Part shown: piece after piece, positions 17,402-28,670 of the stretch
How the letters are laid out: every line of letters starts with the position of its first letter
Position numbering within the stretch: position 1 is the first letter of the stretch
From: an uncultured Duodenibacillus sp.
Lineage (GTDB): Bacteria; Pseudomonadota; Gammaproteobacteria; Burkholderiales; Burkholderiaceae_F
Assembly (NCBI GenBank): GCA_944390715.1
Contig: CALXQS010000006.1
Coordinates: 35,048 to 99,047, forward strand
Reading direction: 5' to 3'
DNA length: 64,000 bases
Translations under genes and position numbers: made by a program
The notes under the pieces: generated by a model
Told to the model about the DNA's origin: nothing
Database searches by the model: none
What the model saw: the letters and a program-made list of their open reading frames with translations, nothing else

Positions 17402-18319
17402 TTATGCATTTGTGCTTTTCTTTTTGGACAGCTTTCCTTGAGCTGTCACGATGACGACGGCGGCAAGCACAAAGCCGGCGCCGAAAATTTCTGCCTGAGA
17501 GATGTGCGTTTCAAGAAAGAACACAGACAGCAAATACGCGCTCAACGGTTCAGAGCAGATCAAAAGTCCGACGATCACAGGCGAAATCAGCCGCACAGCC
17601 AACAGATAGCACCAAAATGCCGCAACGGTGCCGATGGTGACCACAAACAAGACCAAAAGCGAGGTCTTCATCGACCAATCATAGGATATCGTCCACGGCG
17701 GGCTGAAAAGCGAAGCGATCACCCCGCCAAAGAGCATCGCCCAGCCCATGACGACGACAACCGGAGCTCTCATCAGCAGCGCTCGAGGCTGAATCGTGTA
17801 TCCCGTCGTCGCAAAAGCCGAAGCCAGCCCCCAAGCAACGCCTCTGGCGTCAAAGCTCAGACTGGAGAAGTCTCCGTGCGTAACGATGAGCGCAACGCCC
17901 GTCATAGCCAGCACGAAGCAGACGACTTCCACCTTTGCCGGAACCTTTTTTTGCGCCACAGCCTGCCAGAAGGCCACCCAAAACGGTACGGTCATCAGGA
18001 TAATTGCCGCCGTGCCTGCATTGACGTACAAAAGCGCCTGCATGAAGCAAAACTGCCCGAGAAAGACAAAAAGGCCGGCGATCACCATGTCGAGCGCATT
18101 GCGCCGGGTGAGAAGCACGCCGATGGCCGAAGGACCGGCAGTGATCAGCAGAAAGAGACCTGCAAAAAGCAGCCTCAGCGTGACCAAATCAATGGGCATC
18201 ATCCCATCGGGTTCTGAAAATATCACCTGCGAGCACACGCCCATGCCGCCCCAGCATACGCCGGCGCATAAGGAAAGCACGACTCCTTTGGAAAATGCAG
18301 AACCTGGAATTTGCAGCAT
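17402..18319 (-). CDS. EamA/DMT family transporter
   Basis: Inner-membrane protein of 305 residues with ten hydrophobic helices in two EamA repeats, as in RhaT/YdcZ-type metabolite exporters. The first repeat starts near SLCAGVCWGGMGVCSQ and the second near GVAWGLASAFATTGYTIQPRAL. The substrate cannot be inferred. The ATG at 18319 is preferred because a ggggtg precedes it; an ATG 33 bp upstream would add a non-hydrophobic, Cys/Trp-containing leader. It is convergent with the acyl-CoA ligase gene and downstream of rnpB on the same strand. Confidence 0.85.
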   Translation of the reverse strand: MLQIPGSAFSKGVVLSLCAGVCWGGMGVCSQVIFSEPDGMMPIDLVTLRLLFAGLFLLITAGPSAIGVLLTRRNALDMVIAGLFVFLGQFCFMQALLYVNAGTAAIILMTVPFWVAFWQAVAQKKVPAKVEVVCFVLAMTGVALIVTHGDFSSLSFDARGVAWGLASAFATTGYTIQPRALLMRAPVVVVMGWAMLFGGVIASLFSPPWTISYDWSMKTSLLVLFVVTIGTVAAFWCYLLAVRLISPVIVGLLICSEPLSAYLLSVFFLETHISQAEIFGAGFVLAAVVIVTAQGKLSKKKSTNA

Positions 18320-18422
18320 GGTTTGTTCACCCCATGACGCACACGCGGACAAATGGAAAATGCGCGACTCGGACTGAGTTCATCTGCGCGCTCAATCACG
18401 TCGCAGGCACAAGAGAAGATAT

Positions 18423-18748
18423 CACGCAGAAGGCTGCGCCTGTAAGCCGGATTATGTTTCTGCAGAAAACATTCTGCAGACGACGATCATTCATCTAGGA
18501 CGGCGCTCGCGCGACGCCTCAAGCTACCTACCCGCAGTCATCCTTCGGGCCGAAGTCTGGCGACTGCCTATTTGGTATTGCTCCCCGTAGAGATTGCCCG
18601 TTTCACCCGGACTAAACCGGCTCGTCTCTGTTGCTCTAATCCTCGCCTTGCGGCGGGCAGGCGTTACCTGCTACGGCGCCCTGCGGAGTCCGGACTTTCC
18701 TCGTCAGAACAAAGTCTGCCGCGATCGTCCGTCGCACCCGTCTGCGTG
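18423..18748 (-). ncRNA. rnpB: RNase P RNA (type A)
   Basis: Catalytic RNA that removes 5' leaders from pre-tRNAs. On the minus strand the conserved P4 segment gaggaaagtccggac is followed by gcaggtaacgcctgc, then acagagacgagccg, gggtgaaac, accaaatag, and near the 3' end ctagatgaatgatc and ataatccggctta. Ends were set by pairing. P1 joins 5' cacgcaga...tgcg with 3' cgcagcc...tctgcgtg, and P2 joins gacgatc with gatcgtc. This gives about 326 nt, with ends uncertain by a few bases. A fitting promoter lies directly upstream. Confidence 0.95.
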
Positions 18749-18756
18749 AACGGCAG

Positions 18757-18785
18757 ACTTTACGCGCAAAGCCGCCGCGACGCAA
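18757..18785 (-). promoter_or_regulatory. Promoter of rnpB
   Basis: On the minus strand a -35 box TTGCGT and a -10 box TAAAGT are separated by 17 bp. They place the start about 8 bases downstream, at the 5' end predicted independently from the P1 helix. Confidence 0.7.
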
Positions 18786-18915
18786 GAGAACAAGTCAGCG
18801 AGCACTCGACTTCTTAAGCAAAAACAACAGTTGCACGTGATAAATTTGCATGTTTGCGCATAAAAGAGATTTGCGCTTTTTGCTATGGACTTACATCAGA
18901 GAAGGATTTTTAAAA

Positions 18916-20193
18916 ATGGGCATCAATGAATCGCTTTTTGAACGTGCACAAAAAACCATTCCGGGCGGCGTCAACTCCCCGGTGCGCGCTTTTAAGAGTG
19001 TCGGCGGTGCGCCCCGCTTCATTGAACGCGCCAAAGGCGCCTACATGTGGGATGCAGAAGGCAAGCGGTTCATCGACTACATCGGCAGCTGGGGGCCGAT
19101 GATTCTCGGCCACAACCATCCGGCCGTCATTGAGGCCGTGCATCAGGCCGTTGACAACGGCTTGTCGTTTGGCGCGGTCACCGAGGGCGAAATCGCCATT
19201 GCCGAGGAAGTCGTCAAGATCATGCCCAACATCGATGAAGTGCGTCTGGTGAGTTCCGGCACCGAAGCCGGCATGAGCGCCATTCGTCTTGCACGCGGCT
19301 TTACCGGCAGAAACAAGATCATCAAATTTGAAGGCTGCTATCACGGCCACTCCGACAGCCTGCTTGTGAAGGCGGGCTCCGGCATGCTCACCTTCGGCAA
19401 TCCCTCTTCGGCCGGCGTTCCTGCAGGCACCACTGAGCACACGCTGGTGCTCGAGTACAACAACCCTCAGGCTCTGGTCGATGCTTTCAAACAGTGGGGC
19501 GAGGACATTGCCTGCGTCATCGTTGAAGCCGTTGCCGGCAACATGAACATGGTGCCCGCTACGCAGGAATTCATGGACACGATGCGCGCTCTTTGCACCA
19601 AGCACGGCGCTCTTCTCATCGTCGACGAAGTGATGACCGGCTTTCGCGTGGCGCTGCACGGCGCACAGTCCCTCTACAACGTCGTGCCCGACATCACGAT
19701 GCTCGGCAAAGTCATCGGCGGCGGCATGCCTGTGGCCGCCTTCGGCGGCCGCCGCGACGTCATGCAGAAGATCGCACCGCTGGGCCCCGTCTATCAGGCA
19801 GGTACTCTTTCGGGCAATCCGGTTGCTGTCGCCTGCGGTCTTGCCACGCTCAAGGAAATCCAAAAACCGGGCTTCTACGAAGCGCTCTCGGCCAAAACCT
19901 CGCGCCTGGTGAGCGGTCTTCAGGCCGCGGCGCAGGACGCCGACGTGGACTTCTGCGCCCGCAGTCTCGGGGGCATGATGGGGCTTTTCTTCCTCAAGAG
20001 CCTGCCCAACGGCTTCAACGACGTCATGAAGGCCGATCCGGCCGTCTTTGCCCGGTTCTTCAACGGCATGCTCGAGCGCGGCGTCTATCTGGCGCCCTCC
20101 ATCTTCGAAGCCGGCTTTGTATCTGCCGCGCACAGCGACGAAGATATTGAGCAGACGATTGCAGCTGCACGCGAATCGTTTGCGCTCATCTAA
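18916..20193 (+). CDS. hemL: Glutamate-1-semialdehyde 2,1-aminomutase
   Basis: PLP enzyme converting glutamate-1-semialdehyde to 5-aminolevulinate, the first committed tetrapyrrole precursor, in the C5 pathway. The 425-residue length is standard. Visible motifs are [10 protein letters not shown] near the start, the PLP-binding [27 protein letters not shown], and the cofactor lysine K265 in [11 protein letters not shown]. The ATG at 18916 is chosen because [11 protein letters not shown] matches family N-termini and gaagga lies upstream. The dsbD-like gene starts 12 bp after the stop, so the two are probably co-transcribed. Confidence 0.96.
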   Translation: MGINESLFERAQKTIPGGVNSPVRAFKSVGGAPRFIERAKGAYMWDAEGKRFIDYIGSWGPMILGHNHPAVIEAVHQAVDNGLSFGAVTEGEIAIAEEVVKIMPNIDEVRLVSSGTEAGMSAIRLARGFTGRNKIIKFEGCYHGHSDSLLVKAGSGMLTFGNPSSAGVPAGTTEHTLVLEYNNPQALVDAFKQWGEDIACVIVEAVAGNMNMVPATQEFMDTMRALCTKHGALLIVDEVMTGFRVALHGAQSLYNVVPDITMLGKVIGGGMPVAAFGGRRDVMQKIAPLGPVYQAGTLSGNPVAVACGLATLKEIQKPGFYEALSAKTSRLVSGLQAAAQDADVDFCARSLGGMMGLFFLKSLPNGFNDVMKADPAVFARFFNGMLERGVYLAPSIFEAGFVSAAHSDEDIEQTIAAARESFALI

Positions 20194-20205
20194 CCCGGAC
20201 ACACC

Positions 20206-22419
20206 ATGCGTTTGACTCATTTGCTGACAACTGCGCTTTGCACGGCTGCCGCCTTCAGCGGCGCCGCGCTGGCCGCCCCGGGCGACTTTGCCAAGGCCGC
20301 TGCCGGTCAAGGGGCTCCTTTTGCCGCAGGCGCTCCCAAGACCGTCACGGTTGATATTGTTGCCAACCGCACGGCAGGCACGCCGCGCTCGGACTATGAG
20401 ATCGGCATCAGGCTGCGTCATGAGCCGGGCTGGCATACGTACTGGCGCTTTGCCGGCGACACAGGCTACTCGCCTTCGGTCGTCTGGAACCTGCCCCGAC
20501 GCTGGAGCGCCGAGCCTTTGGGCTGGCCGATTCCTCAAAAGCACAAGACGGGAACGCTCACCAACTTCATCTATTCGGGCGAAGTGCTCTTGCCCTACAA
20601 GCTTGACATCCCCTGGGGCACAGCTTACGGGACCTCGGCCACGGTCAAGGCCAAAGTCGAGTGGCTTGCCTGCAAGGACGTCTGCATTCCGGGCGAGGCT
20701 GAAGTGAGTCTGCGCGTGCCCGTTGAAGTTGCAAGCAAGCCTTCAGCTGAGGCGCCGCTTTTTGATGCCGCGCATCAACGCATCCCTGAAAAGGTCATCT
20801 CCGAACACATCTCAGCCGTCATCGAAGAAGACCGCATCCGCATCGATCTGCAGCCTTTGGCGGGCAGAGTCGACAAGAGCCTCGAGTTTTTTCCGCTTGA
20901 GGCCGGGCTCATCGACTTCAAGCAGCTCGACCGCAAGCACGCGGCAGAAAAAGAAGGCGTCACGTCGCTTTACCTCAAAGCGCACGCCAACTACATGAAA
21001 GAAGCCAAAAACGGCACCCTGAAGCCCTTAACGGGCATTCTCGTTGCCGACGGCGGCCCCGGCAAGGGCGGATGGGCTATTGAAACAACGCTCACGCCGG
21101 CAGCCGGCACCGTCACGCTGCCGTGGAACACGACTGAGCCCGAGGCAGTCCCTGCGCATACAACAACCGTCACGGACCTGTCGGGAAGCGAGAAGCTCAC
21201 CCAGGCAACGGCGCTTGGCTTTGCCTTTTTGGGCGGCCTGATTCTCAATCTGATGCCCTGCGTTTTTCCCGTCCTGAGTCTAAAGATTCTGCATCTTGTC
21301 GACGGATCTCGCCGCAAGGGATCGCTTGCGATGCACGGCCTTACCTTTACGGCAGGCGTCATGCTGAGCATGATCGCCCTGGCGGGACTTCTTATTGCGC
21401 TTCGCAGCGCTGGATGGGCCATTGGATGGGGCTTTCAGCTGCAAACCCCCTGGGTAGTGGCCGTGCTGGCGCTGCTTTTCTTTACGCTAGCGCTGAACCT
21501 TTTCGGACTCTTTGAATTCACGGCCGCCTCGCACCTCGCCGACAGCCGTGCCGTCAAAAAACTTCCTGCCACTGGTCCTGCCGGGAGCTTTTTCTCCGGC
21601 GTTTTGGCTGTAATCGTTGCCAGCCCCTGCACTGCTCCCTTCATGGGCGCGGCACTGGGCTACGCCGTGCTTCAGTCCAACCTGCAAAGCACGCTCATTT
21701 TCGCCGCCCTGGGTCTGGGCATGGCTCTGCCTTGGCTGATCCTGACGCTCGTGCCGGTTTGGGTAAAGCTGCTGCCCAAACCCGGTCCCTGGATGGTGAC
21801 CTTCAAGCGTCTCATGGCCATTCCCATGGCCGCAGCTGCTTTGTGGCTGCTTTGGGTGCTTTCGCGTCAGGTCACAATTTACGGCTTGCTCACCGTTTTG
21901 CTTGCAACAGGATCGGCCGCTACCCTTTTGTGGTCCATCGGAAGAGAACAGTACGGCCGCGGCCGCTCGCAGGTGCTCAAGCTCATCAGCGGCATCGTGA
22001 CCCTTGCCTGCGTCGGACTTGTTGCCATCGGCACGTTCGACCGGCCAAGTGCGGCCGCCGGCAACGGAAATTGGCAGCCATGGAGCGAGGAAGCCGTCGC
22101 TGCGGCAGCCGCCGAAGGCAAGCCTGTCGTGGTCGACTTCACCGCAGCCTGGTGCGTCACCTGCCAGTTCAACAAGGCAGCGGCACTGCGCACCGAAGCC
22201 GCCGAAGCCGAGCTTTCTCGTCTGGGCTACGTACGGCTTGAGGCGGACTGGACCAACAGAGATGCTCGCATCACCGAAGTGCTCAATCGCTTCGGACGCA
22301 CCGGCGTGCCGCTCTACCTGCTCTACTCGGCTCAAGGCGACACCACGGTGCTGCCTGAGCTCTTGTCTGAATCAAGCTTCATCGAGGCGCTGCGCAAAAA
22401 CGCTCAGCGTGCGGAGTAG
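20206..22419 (+). CDS. dsbD: DsbD/ScsB-like thiol:disulfide interchange protein
   Basis: Inner-membrane protein carrying electrons from cytoplasmic thioredoxin to periplasmic disulfide proteins. The 737-residue precursor has a signal peptide ending near ALAAP. A ScsB-type N-terminal periplasmic region has a C156/C160 pair (ACKDVC). The 8-helix domain has cysteines C352 (LMPCVFP) and C475 (SPCTAPF). The C-terminal thioredoxin domain has C650-V-T-C653. All three redox pairs are intact. The N-terminal region is of the longer ScsB type rather than classic DsbD. It is co-directional with hemL at 12-bp spacing. The likely client is the DsbC-like protein encoded nearby. Confidence 0.92.
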   Translation: MRLTHLLTTALCTAAAFSGAALAAPGDFAKAAAGQGAPFAAGAPKTVTVDIVANRTAGTPRSDYEIGIRLRHEPGWHTYWRFAGDTGYSPSVVWNLPRRWSAEPLGWPIPQKHKTGTLTNFIYSGEVLLPYKLDIPWGTAYGTSATVKAKVEWLACKDVCIPGEAEVSLRVPVEVASKPSAEAPLFDAAHQRIPEKVISEHISAVIEEDRIRIDLQPLAGRVDKSLEFFPLEAGLIDFKQLDRKHAAEKEGVTSLYLKAHANYMKEAKNGTLKPLTGILVADGGPGKGGWAIETTLTPAAGTVTLPWNTTEPEAVPAHTTTVTDLSGSEKLTQATALGFAFLGGLILNLMPCVFPVLSLKILHLVDGSRRKGSLAMHGLTFTAGVMLSMIALAGLLIALRSAGWAIGWGFQLQTPWVVAVLALLFFTLALNLFGLFEFTAASHLADSRAVKKLPATGPAGSFFSGVLAVIVASPCTAPFMGAALGYAVLQSNLQSTLIFAALGLGMALPWLILTLVPVWVKLLPKPGPWMVTFKRLMAIPMAAAALWLLWVLSRQVTIYGLLTVLLATGSAATLLWSIGREQYGRGRSQVLKLISGIVTLACVGLVAIGTFDRPSAAAGNGNWQPWSEEAVAAAAAEGKPVVVDFTAAWCVTCQFNKAAALRTEAAEAELSRLGYVRLEADWTNRDARITEVLNRFGRTGVPLYLLYSAQGDTTVLPELLSESSFIEALRKNAQRAE

Positions 22420-22443
22420 TTCTGCGCGCCCGGCACACATGCT

Positions 22444-22478
22444 AAAGGAAGGAACCTGCAGAGGTTCCTTCCTTTTTG
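22444..22478 (+). terminator. Rho-independent terminator after the dsbD-like gene
   Basis: A 12-bp perfect stem (aaggaaggaacc / ggttccttcctt) with a 6-base loop followed by T, about 25 bp after the stop codon. The next 210 bp up to the convergent EamA gene hold no gene I can support. Confidence 0.85.
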
Positions 22479-22689
22479 TCATGCATTGCACGGCCAACCC
22501 GATGGTTTGCCGCAGATCAGCGCCGGCAAAGACCGCAGCACTTTCATCTGATCAAATGTCTGTCGCGGATTTTGGTTCTTGAGGCTTATGCACTCGGGAT
22601 GGGAACCCAGTTTCGGCAGCAGTCAAGCCGGCTCAATGCTTTACGCCTGCGGCAATCACTCCGATCAAAGAGAACCTTTTGCCAATCGC

Positions 22690-23577
22690 CTAGCGTGCCG
22701 CCTGCTGCGAGCGCTCTGCTGCCTCCATCTTCTTGGTAGTGACGGCTGCCGTCACGCCCGAGGCAAGAATCAGGCTCATGCCGATCAGTGAAGCCGCCTC
22801 GACGGCATCGTCAAAAAGCAAAATGCCCATCACGGCCGAAAAGGGAATGGCTGAAAAGCCCAGACACGAAGACAAAAGCATGTTTCCGTAGGCATATGAG
22901 CGCGTCGTGCAGATCTGTCCGAGCGTTGCAAAAAGCCCCATAGCCAGAATGCCGCCCAAAGCCTTCGAGTCAAGCGCATGAAAGCCGCCCGTGAACATAG
23001 TGCCGACTGCAGCAAAGACGATGCCCAAAACAGAAAAATAAAAAACAATGCGCCAGCTGGGCTCCTTGAGCTGCCCCATCTGCTTCATCTGCCAGTAGGT
23101 TGCCAAATCGATGAGTGAAACCCCGAGGCAGACCAATGCCGGAATGAATTCATCGTTGTTGAAATTGGGCTTGAGCATGCAGATGATGCCGACAAAGCCC
23201 ACAAGAATGCTCGCCGTCATCAGCCAGGGAGCTCGGGTGGACTTCAGCCGCGCAAGAATGATGAAATTGAGCGCCATGAAAAGCGGCGTCGTGTAAATGA
23301 GCGTCATGCAGGTGCCGAACTGCATGCGTCCCAGAGCGTAAAACCAAGGCACGATCGAGAGCACCCCTAAAAACGAGCGCACCACATGCATGCCGAAGTG
23401 CTTTGTCTTGAGCGTCTGCCCGCGCGTAAAAACAAAAAAAGCAATAAAAAGAGCGCCAAAAACCGAGCGATAAAACACAAGCTCAAACGATCCCAGATCG
23501 GCCGCACATACCTTCACAAAAGCCGCCATGATGGAAAAGCAGGCCGCAGCGGCAATCGCCCAAAATGACTGCATCAT
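22690..23577 (-). CDS. EamA/DMT family transporter
   Basis: Inner-membrane protein of 295 residues with ten predicted helices in two EamA repeats. It resembles the RarD/S-adenosylmethionine-uptake-like branch (segments FYRSVFGALFIAFF and VRSFLGVLSIVPWFYALGRM). The substrate is unknown. The start ATG overlaps the stop of dacB (ATGATG/TGA), so it is the second gene of a dacB-led operon. The sequence is unlike the EamA protein encoded at 17.4-18.3 kb except for the shared fold. Confidence 0.87.
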   Translation of the reverse strand: MMQSFWAIAAAACFSIMAAFVKVCAADLGSFELVFYRSVFGALFIAFFVFTRGQTLKTKHFGMHVVRSFLGVLSIVPWFYALGRMQFGTCMTLIYTTPLFMALNFIILARLKSTRAPWLMTASILVGFVGIICMLKPNFNNDEFIPALVCLGVSLIDLATYWQMKQMGQLKEPSWRIVFYFSVLGIVFAAVGTMFTGGFHALDSKALGGILAMGLFATLGQICTTRSYAYGNMLLSSCLGFSAIPFSAVMGILLFDDAVEAASLIGMSLILASGVTAAVTTKKMEAAERSQQAAR

Positions 23578-25094
23578 GAAAGTGCGCCTCTTTGTTTGTC
23601 AGCATTTTTGACGCCCCTCTCGGCACGCAGCGCTGCGGCCTCTTTCGAGAGCATCGCTTGCGCTCGTCCTGAGGCACACCACTCAAGAACGGCATCGGTG
23701 AAGGCATTTTCACGGCCATTGAATTTGGCGCTGTTGAGCATGACGACCACGCTCCAGCGTCTGCCCTCGTCGTCAAGCACGTAGCCTGCTGCCGAACGCA
23801 CATTTGACAGCAACCCTGTCTTGATATGGCCCACGCCCTTTTTCAGCGGCCGCTTGCGCATCGTTCCATCTTCGCCCGTGACCGGAAGACTCGACATGAA
23901 CTCCGGCATGACGGCGCTGCGCCAGCCGTAATTCAAAAGTCGGCCGAGCGACTCGGCGCTTGCCCGCGTCTTTCTCGAAAGTCCTGAACCATTGTCAACC
24001 GATATCGTTGCGGCCTGCACGCCTGCGCGCTGCTCAAGCCACGTCTGAAGCACTTTACGGCTGCGGTTGAGCGCCGCAGGCTTTTGCAGGCCGTCTGCGT
24101 CAGCAAAGGAAAGTGCGAGAAAGATTTGCCTTGCCATGGGATTGTTGGAAAATTTATTGGTCCAGTTCACCATCAGCGGCAACGGTTCAGAGGTTTCGCT
24201 CAGCAATGTCTGGGCCTTCTGCGGCACATTTCCAGAAACCGCACGACCGTTCCAAGCAATTGAGGCCTCGCTGAGAACATGCTTGAAGACGCGCGTGAAA
24301 TACTCGTTTCGTTCCCAAAAAGAAACGTGCAGCGCTCGTTCGCCGCAAGCTTCGGGATAGCGGCCCAAAAAGCGAAGCCGCGCGGGATTTGAAAAATCAA
24401 CCCTGATCTGTTCGCGCCAGGCGCCGCAAGGACCGGACTTCATGGCGATGCGGGCGGGAAAGGATACGCCCTGCATCTGCGGAATGGCCGCAACTCTCGC
24501 CCATTTTCCATTGGACTCCGGCGTAAAGGTCAGCGATACGGCCGAAAGGTTGATCATCGCCGCATCGGGACCGACGTTGTAGGTGCGCCAGGCCGCTCCG
24601 TCAAATGCTCCGGGTTCTTCTGCCGGCACATCGAACATGCTGCGGTCAATGACAATATTGCCGTCAATCTTTCTCACGCCCAAACTCTTTAGCCGCTGCA
24701 CCGTCACCCAAAGACGCTCAATCATGTAGTGAGGATCACCGCCGCCGCGCACCCCCAGGCCCTTGAGCGTACCTGTTTTGTGCTCAAAGCTTCTGGCCGT
24801 GAAGTCCGTTTTCCAGACAAAGCCGGGCCCGAGCAGATCCAAAGCCGCCAGCGTCGTCACCGTCTTGATGATGCTGGCGGGCTGCATGGATTTTTTCTCG
24901 TTGAAGGCAAGCACAGGCCGATCGCTGCCGGCAGGCGACACCCATACCGCAGCCGCAGACTCGGGCAAACCCGCACGCATCAAAGCCGCTCTCAGTTCTT
25001 CTGGAAGCTCTCCGGTCAGAGCAAAGGCACAGCTTGCAGCAACAGAAAAAATTACTGCAATGCATTGTTTTATAAGGAGTTTTCTCTTTTGCAC
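23574..25094 (-). CDS. dacB: D-alanyl-D-alanine carboxypeptidase/endopeptidase (PBP4, S13 family)
   Basis: Periplasmic penicillin-binding protein that trims or cleaves peptidoglycan peptides. The 506-residue precursor has a signal peptide (about residues 1-26). The catalytic SxxK motif is S74-I-I-K77, a DNGSGLSR segment carries the second motif, and KTG appears as HIKTGLL. A long insertion between SxxK and the second motif is typical of the S13 family. Together with the M23 endopeptidase and AnmK this makes three cell-wall genes in the window. The EamA gene follows with overlapping stop and start. Confidence 0.93.
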   Translation of the reverse strand: MQKRKLLIKQCIAVIFSVAASCAFALTGELPEELRAALMRAGLPESAAAVWVSPAGSDRPVLAFNEKKSMQPASIIKTVTTLAALDLLGPGFVWKTDFTARSFEHKTGTLKGLGVRGGGDPHYMIERLWVTVQRLKSLGVRKIDGNIVIDRSMFDVPAEEPGAFDGAAWRTYNVGPDAAMINLSAVSLTFTPESNGKWARVAAIPQMQGVSFPARIAMKSGPCGAWREQIRVDFSNPARLRFLGRYPEACGERALHVSFWERNEYFTRVFKHVLSEASIAWNGRAVSGNVPQKAQTLLSETSEPLPLMVNWTNKFSNNPMARQIFLALSFADADGLQKPAALNRSRKVLQTWLEQRAGVQAATISVDNGSGLSRKTRASAESLGRLLNYGWRSAVMPEFMSSLPVTGEDGTMRKRPLKKGVGHIKTGLLSNVRSAAGYVLDDEGRRWSVVVMLNSAKFNGRENAFTDAVLEWCASGRAQAMLSKEAAALRAERGVKNADKQRGALS

Positions 25095-25148
25095 GATGGC
25101 GACGTAAAAAGAGTTTGTAAAAATTTTTGATTAGTTTAGCGATCAGGG

Positions 25149-25176
25149 CTTGAAATTTGAAAGGGCAACCCCATAT
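25149..25176 (+). promoter_or_regulatory. Sigma-32 heat-shock promoter for groES-groEL
   Basis: CTTGAAA, a 13-bp spacer, and CCCCATAT match the sigma-32 consensus closely. It lies 130 bp before groES. No CIRCE inverted repeat is visible, so control is probably by sigma-32 alone. Confidence 0.85.
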
Positions 25177-25306
25177 TACGTTTTGTCGGCACCGTCACGA
25201 GCGTTGTCTTGTTCGGTGCAGTGATTTTTTCTCATGATGCCGGCGCGAAGTGCATGCTGACGGCCGGCAGCAAAACATTATTTAGAAACTGTTTGGAGTT
25301 TGAAAA

Positions 25307-25594
25307 ATGCAGATTCGTCCGTTGCATGACCGCGTGATTGTCAAGCGTCTCGAAGCCGAGCGCACCACCGCCAGCGGCATCGTTCTTCCTGATACGGCCG
25401 GCGAAAAGCCCGATCAGGGCGAAGTGATTGCCGTCGGTCCGGGCAAGCGCGACGATGCCGGCAAGCTCATCCCGATGGATGTCAAGGTCGGCGACCGCGT
25501 TCTCTTCGGCAAGTATTCCGGCCAGACCGTCAAGGTCGACGGGGAGGAATTCCTCGTGATGCGCGAAGAAGACATCATGGGCGTGGTTGCCTAA
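25307..25594 (+). CDS. groES: Co-chaperonin GroES
   Basis: A 10-kDa lid of the GroEL chaperonin. It has 95 residues beginning [14 protein letters not shown]. The mobile loop that contacts GroEL lies around [16 protein letters not shown], and the C-terminal half carries [11 protein letters not shown]. Length and sequence are standard. It is the first gene of the two-gene operon behind the sigma-32 promoter, with groEL 67 bp downstream. Confidence 0.98.
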   Translation: MQIRPLHDRVIVKRLEAERTTASGIVLPDTAGEKPDQGEVIAVGPGKRDDAGKLIPMDVKVGDRVLFGKYSGQTVKVDGEEFLVMREEDIMGVVA

Positions 25595-25640
25595 TAGGTT
25601 TGAACCGCCTGATACGTCAACAACGAATTTATCGATCTAA

Positions 25641-27296
<1,656 letters not shown>

Positions 27297-27350
27297 TCGG
27301 CCTCTGATGCTTCAAACTGCGGGCGCTCAATCCGCCCGCACAAAACACTG

Positions 27351-27387
27351 CGGCTCAGTCAACCCACACGGGGACTGAGCCGTTTTC
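27351..27387 (+). terminator. Rho-independent terminator after groEL
   Basis: A 10-bp stem (cggctcagtc / gactgagccg) with a 12-base loop, followed by TTTTCTT. A smaller gcgggc/gcccgc hairpin lies just before it (27319-27339). Confidence 0.85.
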
Positions 27388-27404
27388 TTAGCGCTGTCGA
27401 CGCA

Positions 27405-28661
27405 TCAGTCCGCCAAGGAAGACTCTCGCGGCTCCATCACGTAGAGCCTGTCGTTTTCACGCACCTTGCAGGAAAGTCCGATCGTAATGTCGTCGCCCTT
27501 GGCGCAGGCATCCACTTTCTGGTCATCCTTCATGATGCTCTCGGCAACAAACTCAACAGCCCCTGTCGTCGGGCCAGTGACGAGCAGCCGAGCGCCCTTT
27601 TTAAAGCCTTCGGCCTGAATCAGAAACTGCGCAGCCTGTGCACGGCCAAAGTACTTCAAGCACTTTCCGACAAAGCGCTTTTTGAGTTTTGCCTGCGAAC
27701 CGTAGCCGCCGGATAGTTCCACAGTGGACGCCCCAAGATAGTAGCCGTCCCAAAATCCTCGGTTGAACACCTCGGCAAGCCGCCTGTCCCAGTCGGCAAC
27801 GCGCTCAGCGCTGAAGCTTGCGTCGGCAATCGAGCAAAGCGCTTCGTTGTAGCAAGAAACCACCGCATGCACATATTCCGGCCCCCGGGCACGGCCTTCG
27901 ATCTTGAAAACCGATACGCCCGCAGCGACCATCTTGTCGAGAAAGCCGATCGTCTTTAGATCCTTGGGACTAAGCAGATAGCCGTTGTCGAGCTCTAGTT
28001 CGATGTCGCGTTCGGCATCCTTGATGACGTACGATCTGCGGCACGTCTGCAGGCAGGCGCCCCGATTAGCGCTCTTGCCTCTGGTGTGCAGGCTCATGTA
28101 GCACTTGCCGCTCACCGCCATGCACAGAGCCCCATGGCAGAACATCTCCAGCCTGATGGGAGCTCCTGATGGACCGCAAATGTTTTCGGCTTTGACGGCT
28201 TGGGCAATATGCGCAACCTGCTCAAGGGTGAGCTCGCGGGCAAGCACGGCCACATCAGCCCATTGGGCATAAAAGCGAAGCGCCTCTACATTGGCAATGT
28301 TGAGCTGCGTTGACAGATGCACTTCAATGCCGGCACGGCGACAGGCTTCAATCACGGCAACATCTGATGCGATGACGGCATCAATGCCCGCCTGCGCAGC
28401 ACTTTGAACAATGTCATGCATGCTGCGCATGTCCTCATCAAAAATCACCGTATTGACCGTCAGATAGGACTTCACGCCGGCCGCGCGGCAAATGTCAGCG
28501 ATCTGTGCAAGATCATTCACCGAAAAAGCGCTTGAAGCCAAAGCGCGCATATTGAGTTCTCCGACGCCGAAATAGACGGCGTCGGCCTTGGCATCTATGG
28601 CGGCGGCAAGCGCCTCGCGCGAGCCCGCAGGCGCCATCAGTTCGAAATCGCTTCGCTGCAT
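27405..28661 (-). CDS. U32 family protein, TrhP/YegQ-like (tRNA hydroxylation type)
   Basis: A 418-residue member of the peptidase U32 family. Characterised relatives (TrhP/YegQ, RlhA) are RNA hydroxylation factors rather than proteases. It starts with the family's ELMAPAGSREALAAAI. It has the U32 signature EMFCHGALC (172-180) and cysteines at about 175, 180, 187, 203 and 207 that could bind an iron-sulfur cluster. The C-terminal half contains RGFWDGYYLG, as in TrhP. TrhP would act on U34 of certain tRNAs using prephenate; assignment to this subgroup is probable, not proven. The secreted esterase gene is 9 bp upstream on the same strand. Confidence 0.82.
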   Translation of the reverse strand: MQRSDFELMAPAGSREALAAAIDAKADAVYFGVGELNMRALASSAFSVNDLAQIADICRAAGVKSYLTVNTVIFDEDMRSMHDIVQSAAQAGIDAVIASDVAVIEACRRAGIEVHLSTQLNIANVEALRFYAQWADVAVLARELTLEQVAHIAQAVKAENICGPSGAPIRLEMFCHGALCMAVSGKCYMSLHTRGKSANRGACLQTCRRSYVIKDAERDIELELDNGYLLSPKDLKTIGFLDKMVAAGVSVFKIEGRARGPEYVHAVVSCYNEALCSIADASFSAERVADWDRRLAEVFNRGFWDGYYLGASTVELSGGYGSQAKLKKRFVGKCLKYFGRAQAAQFLIQAEGFKKGARLLVTGPTTGAVEFVAESIMKDDQKVDACAKGDDITIGLSCKVRENDRLYVMEPRESSLAD

Positions 28662-28670
28662 GATGTTTTG

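Noticed and set aside
18910..20544. 544-codon minus-strand frame opposite hemL and the start of dsbD
   Set aside because: Covers two well-identified plus-strand genes; Ala/Gly/His-rich composition typical of antisense frames.
25095..25306. CIRCE/HrcA element before groES
   Set aside because: No TTAGCACTC-N9-GAGTGCTAA repeat; a sigma-32 promoter explains control.
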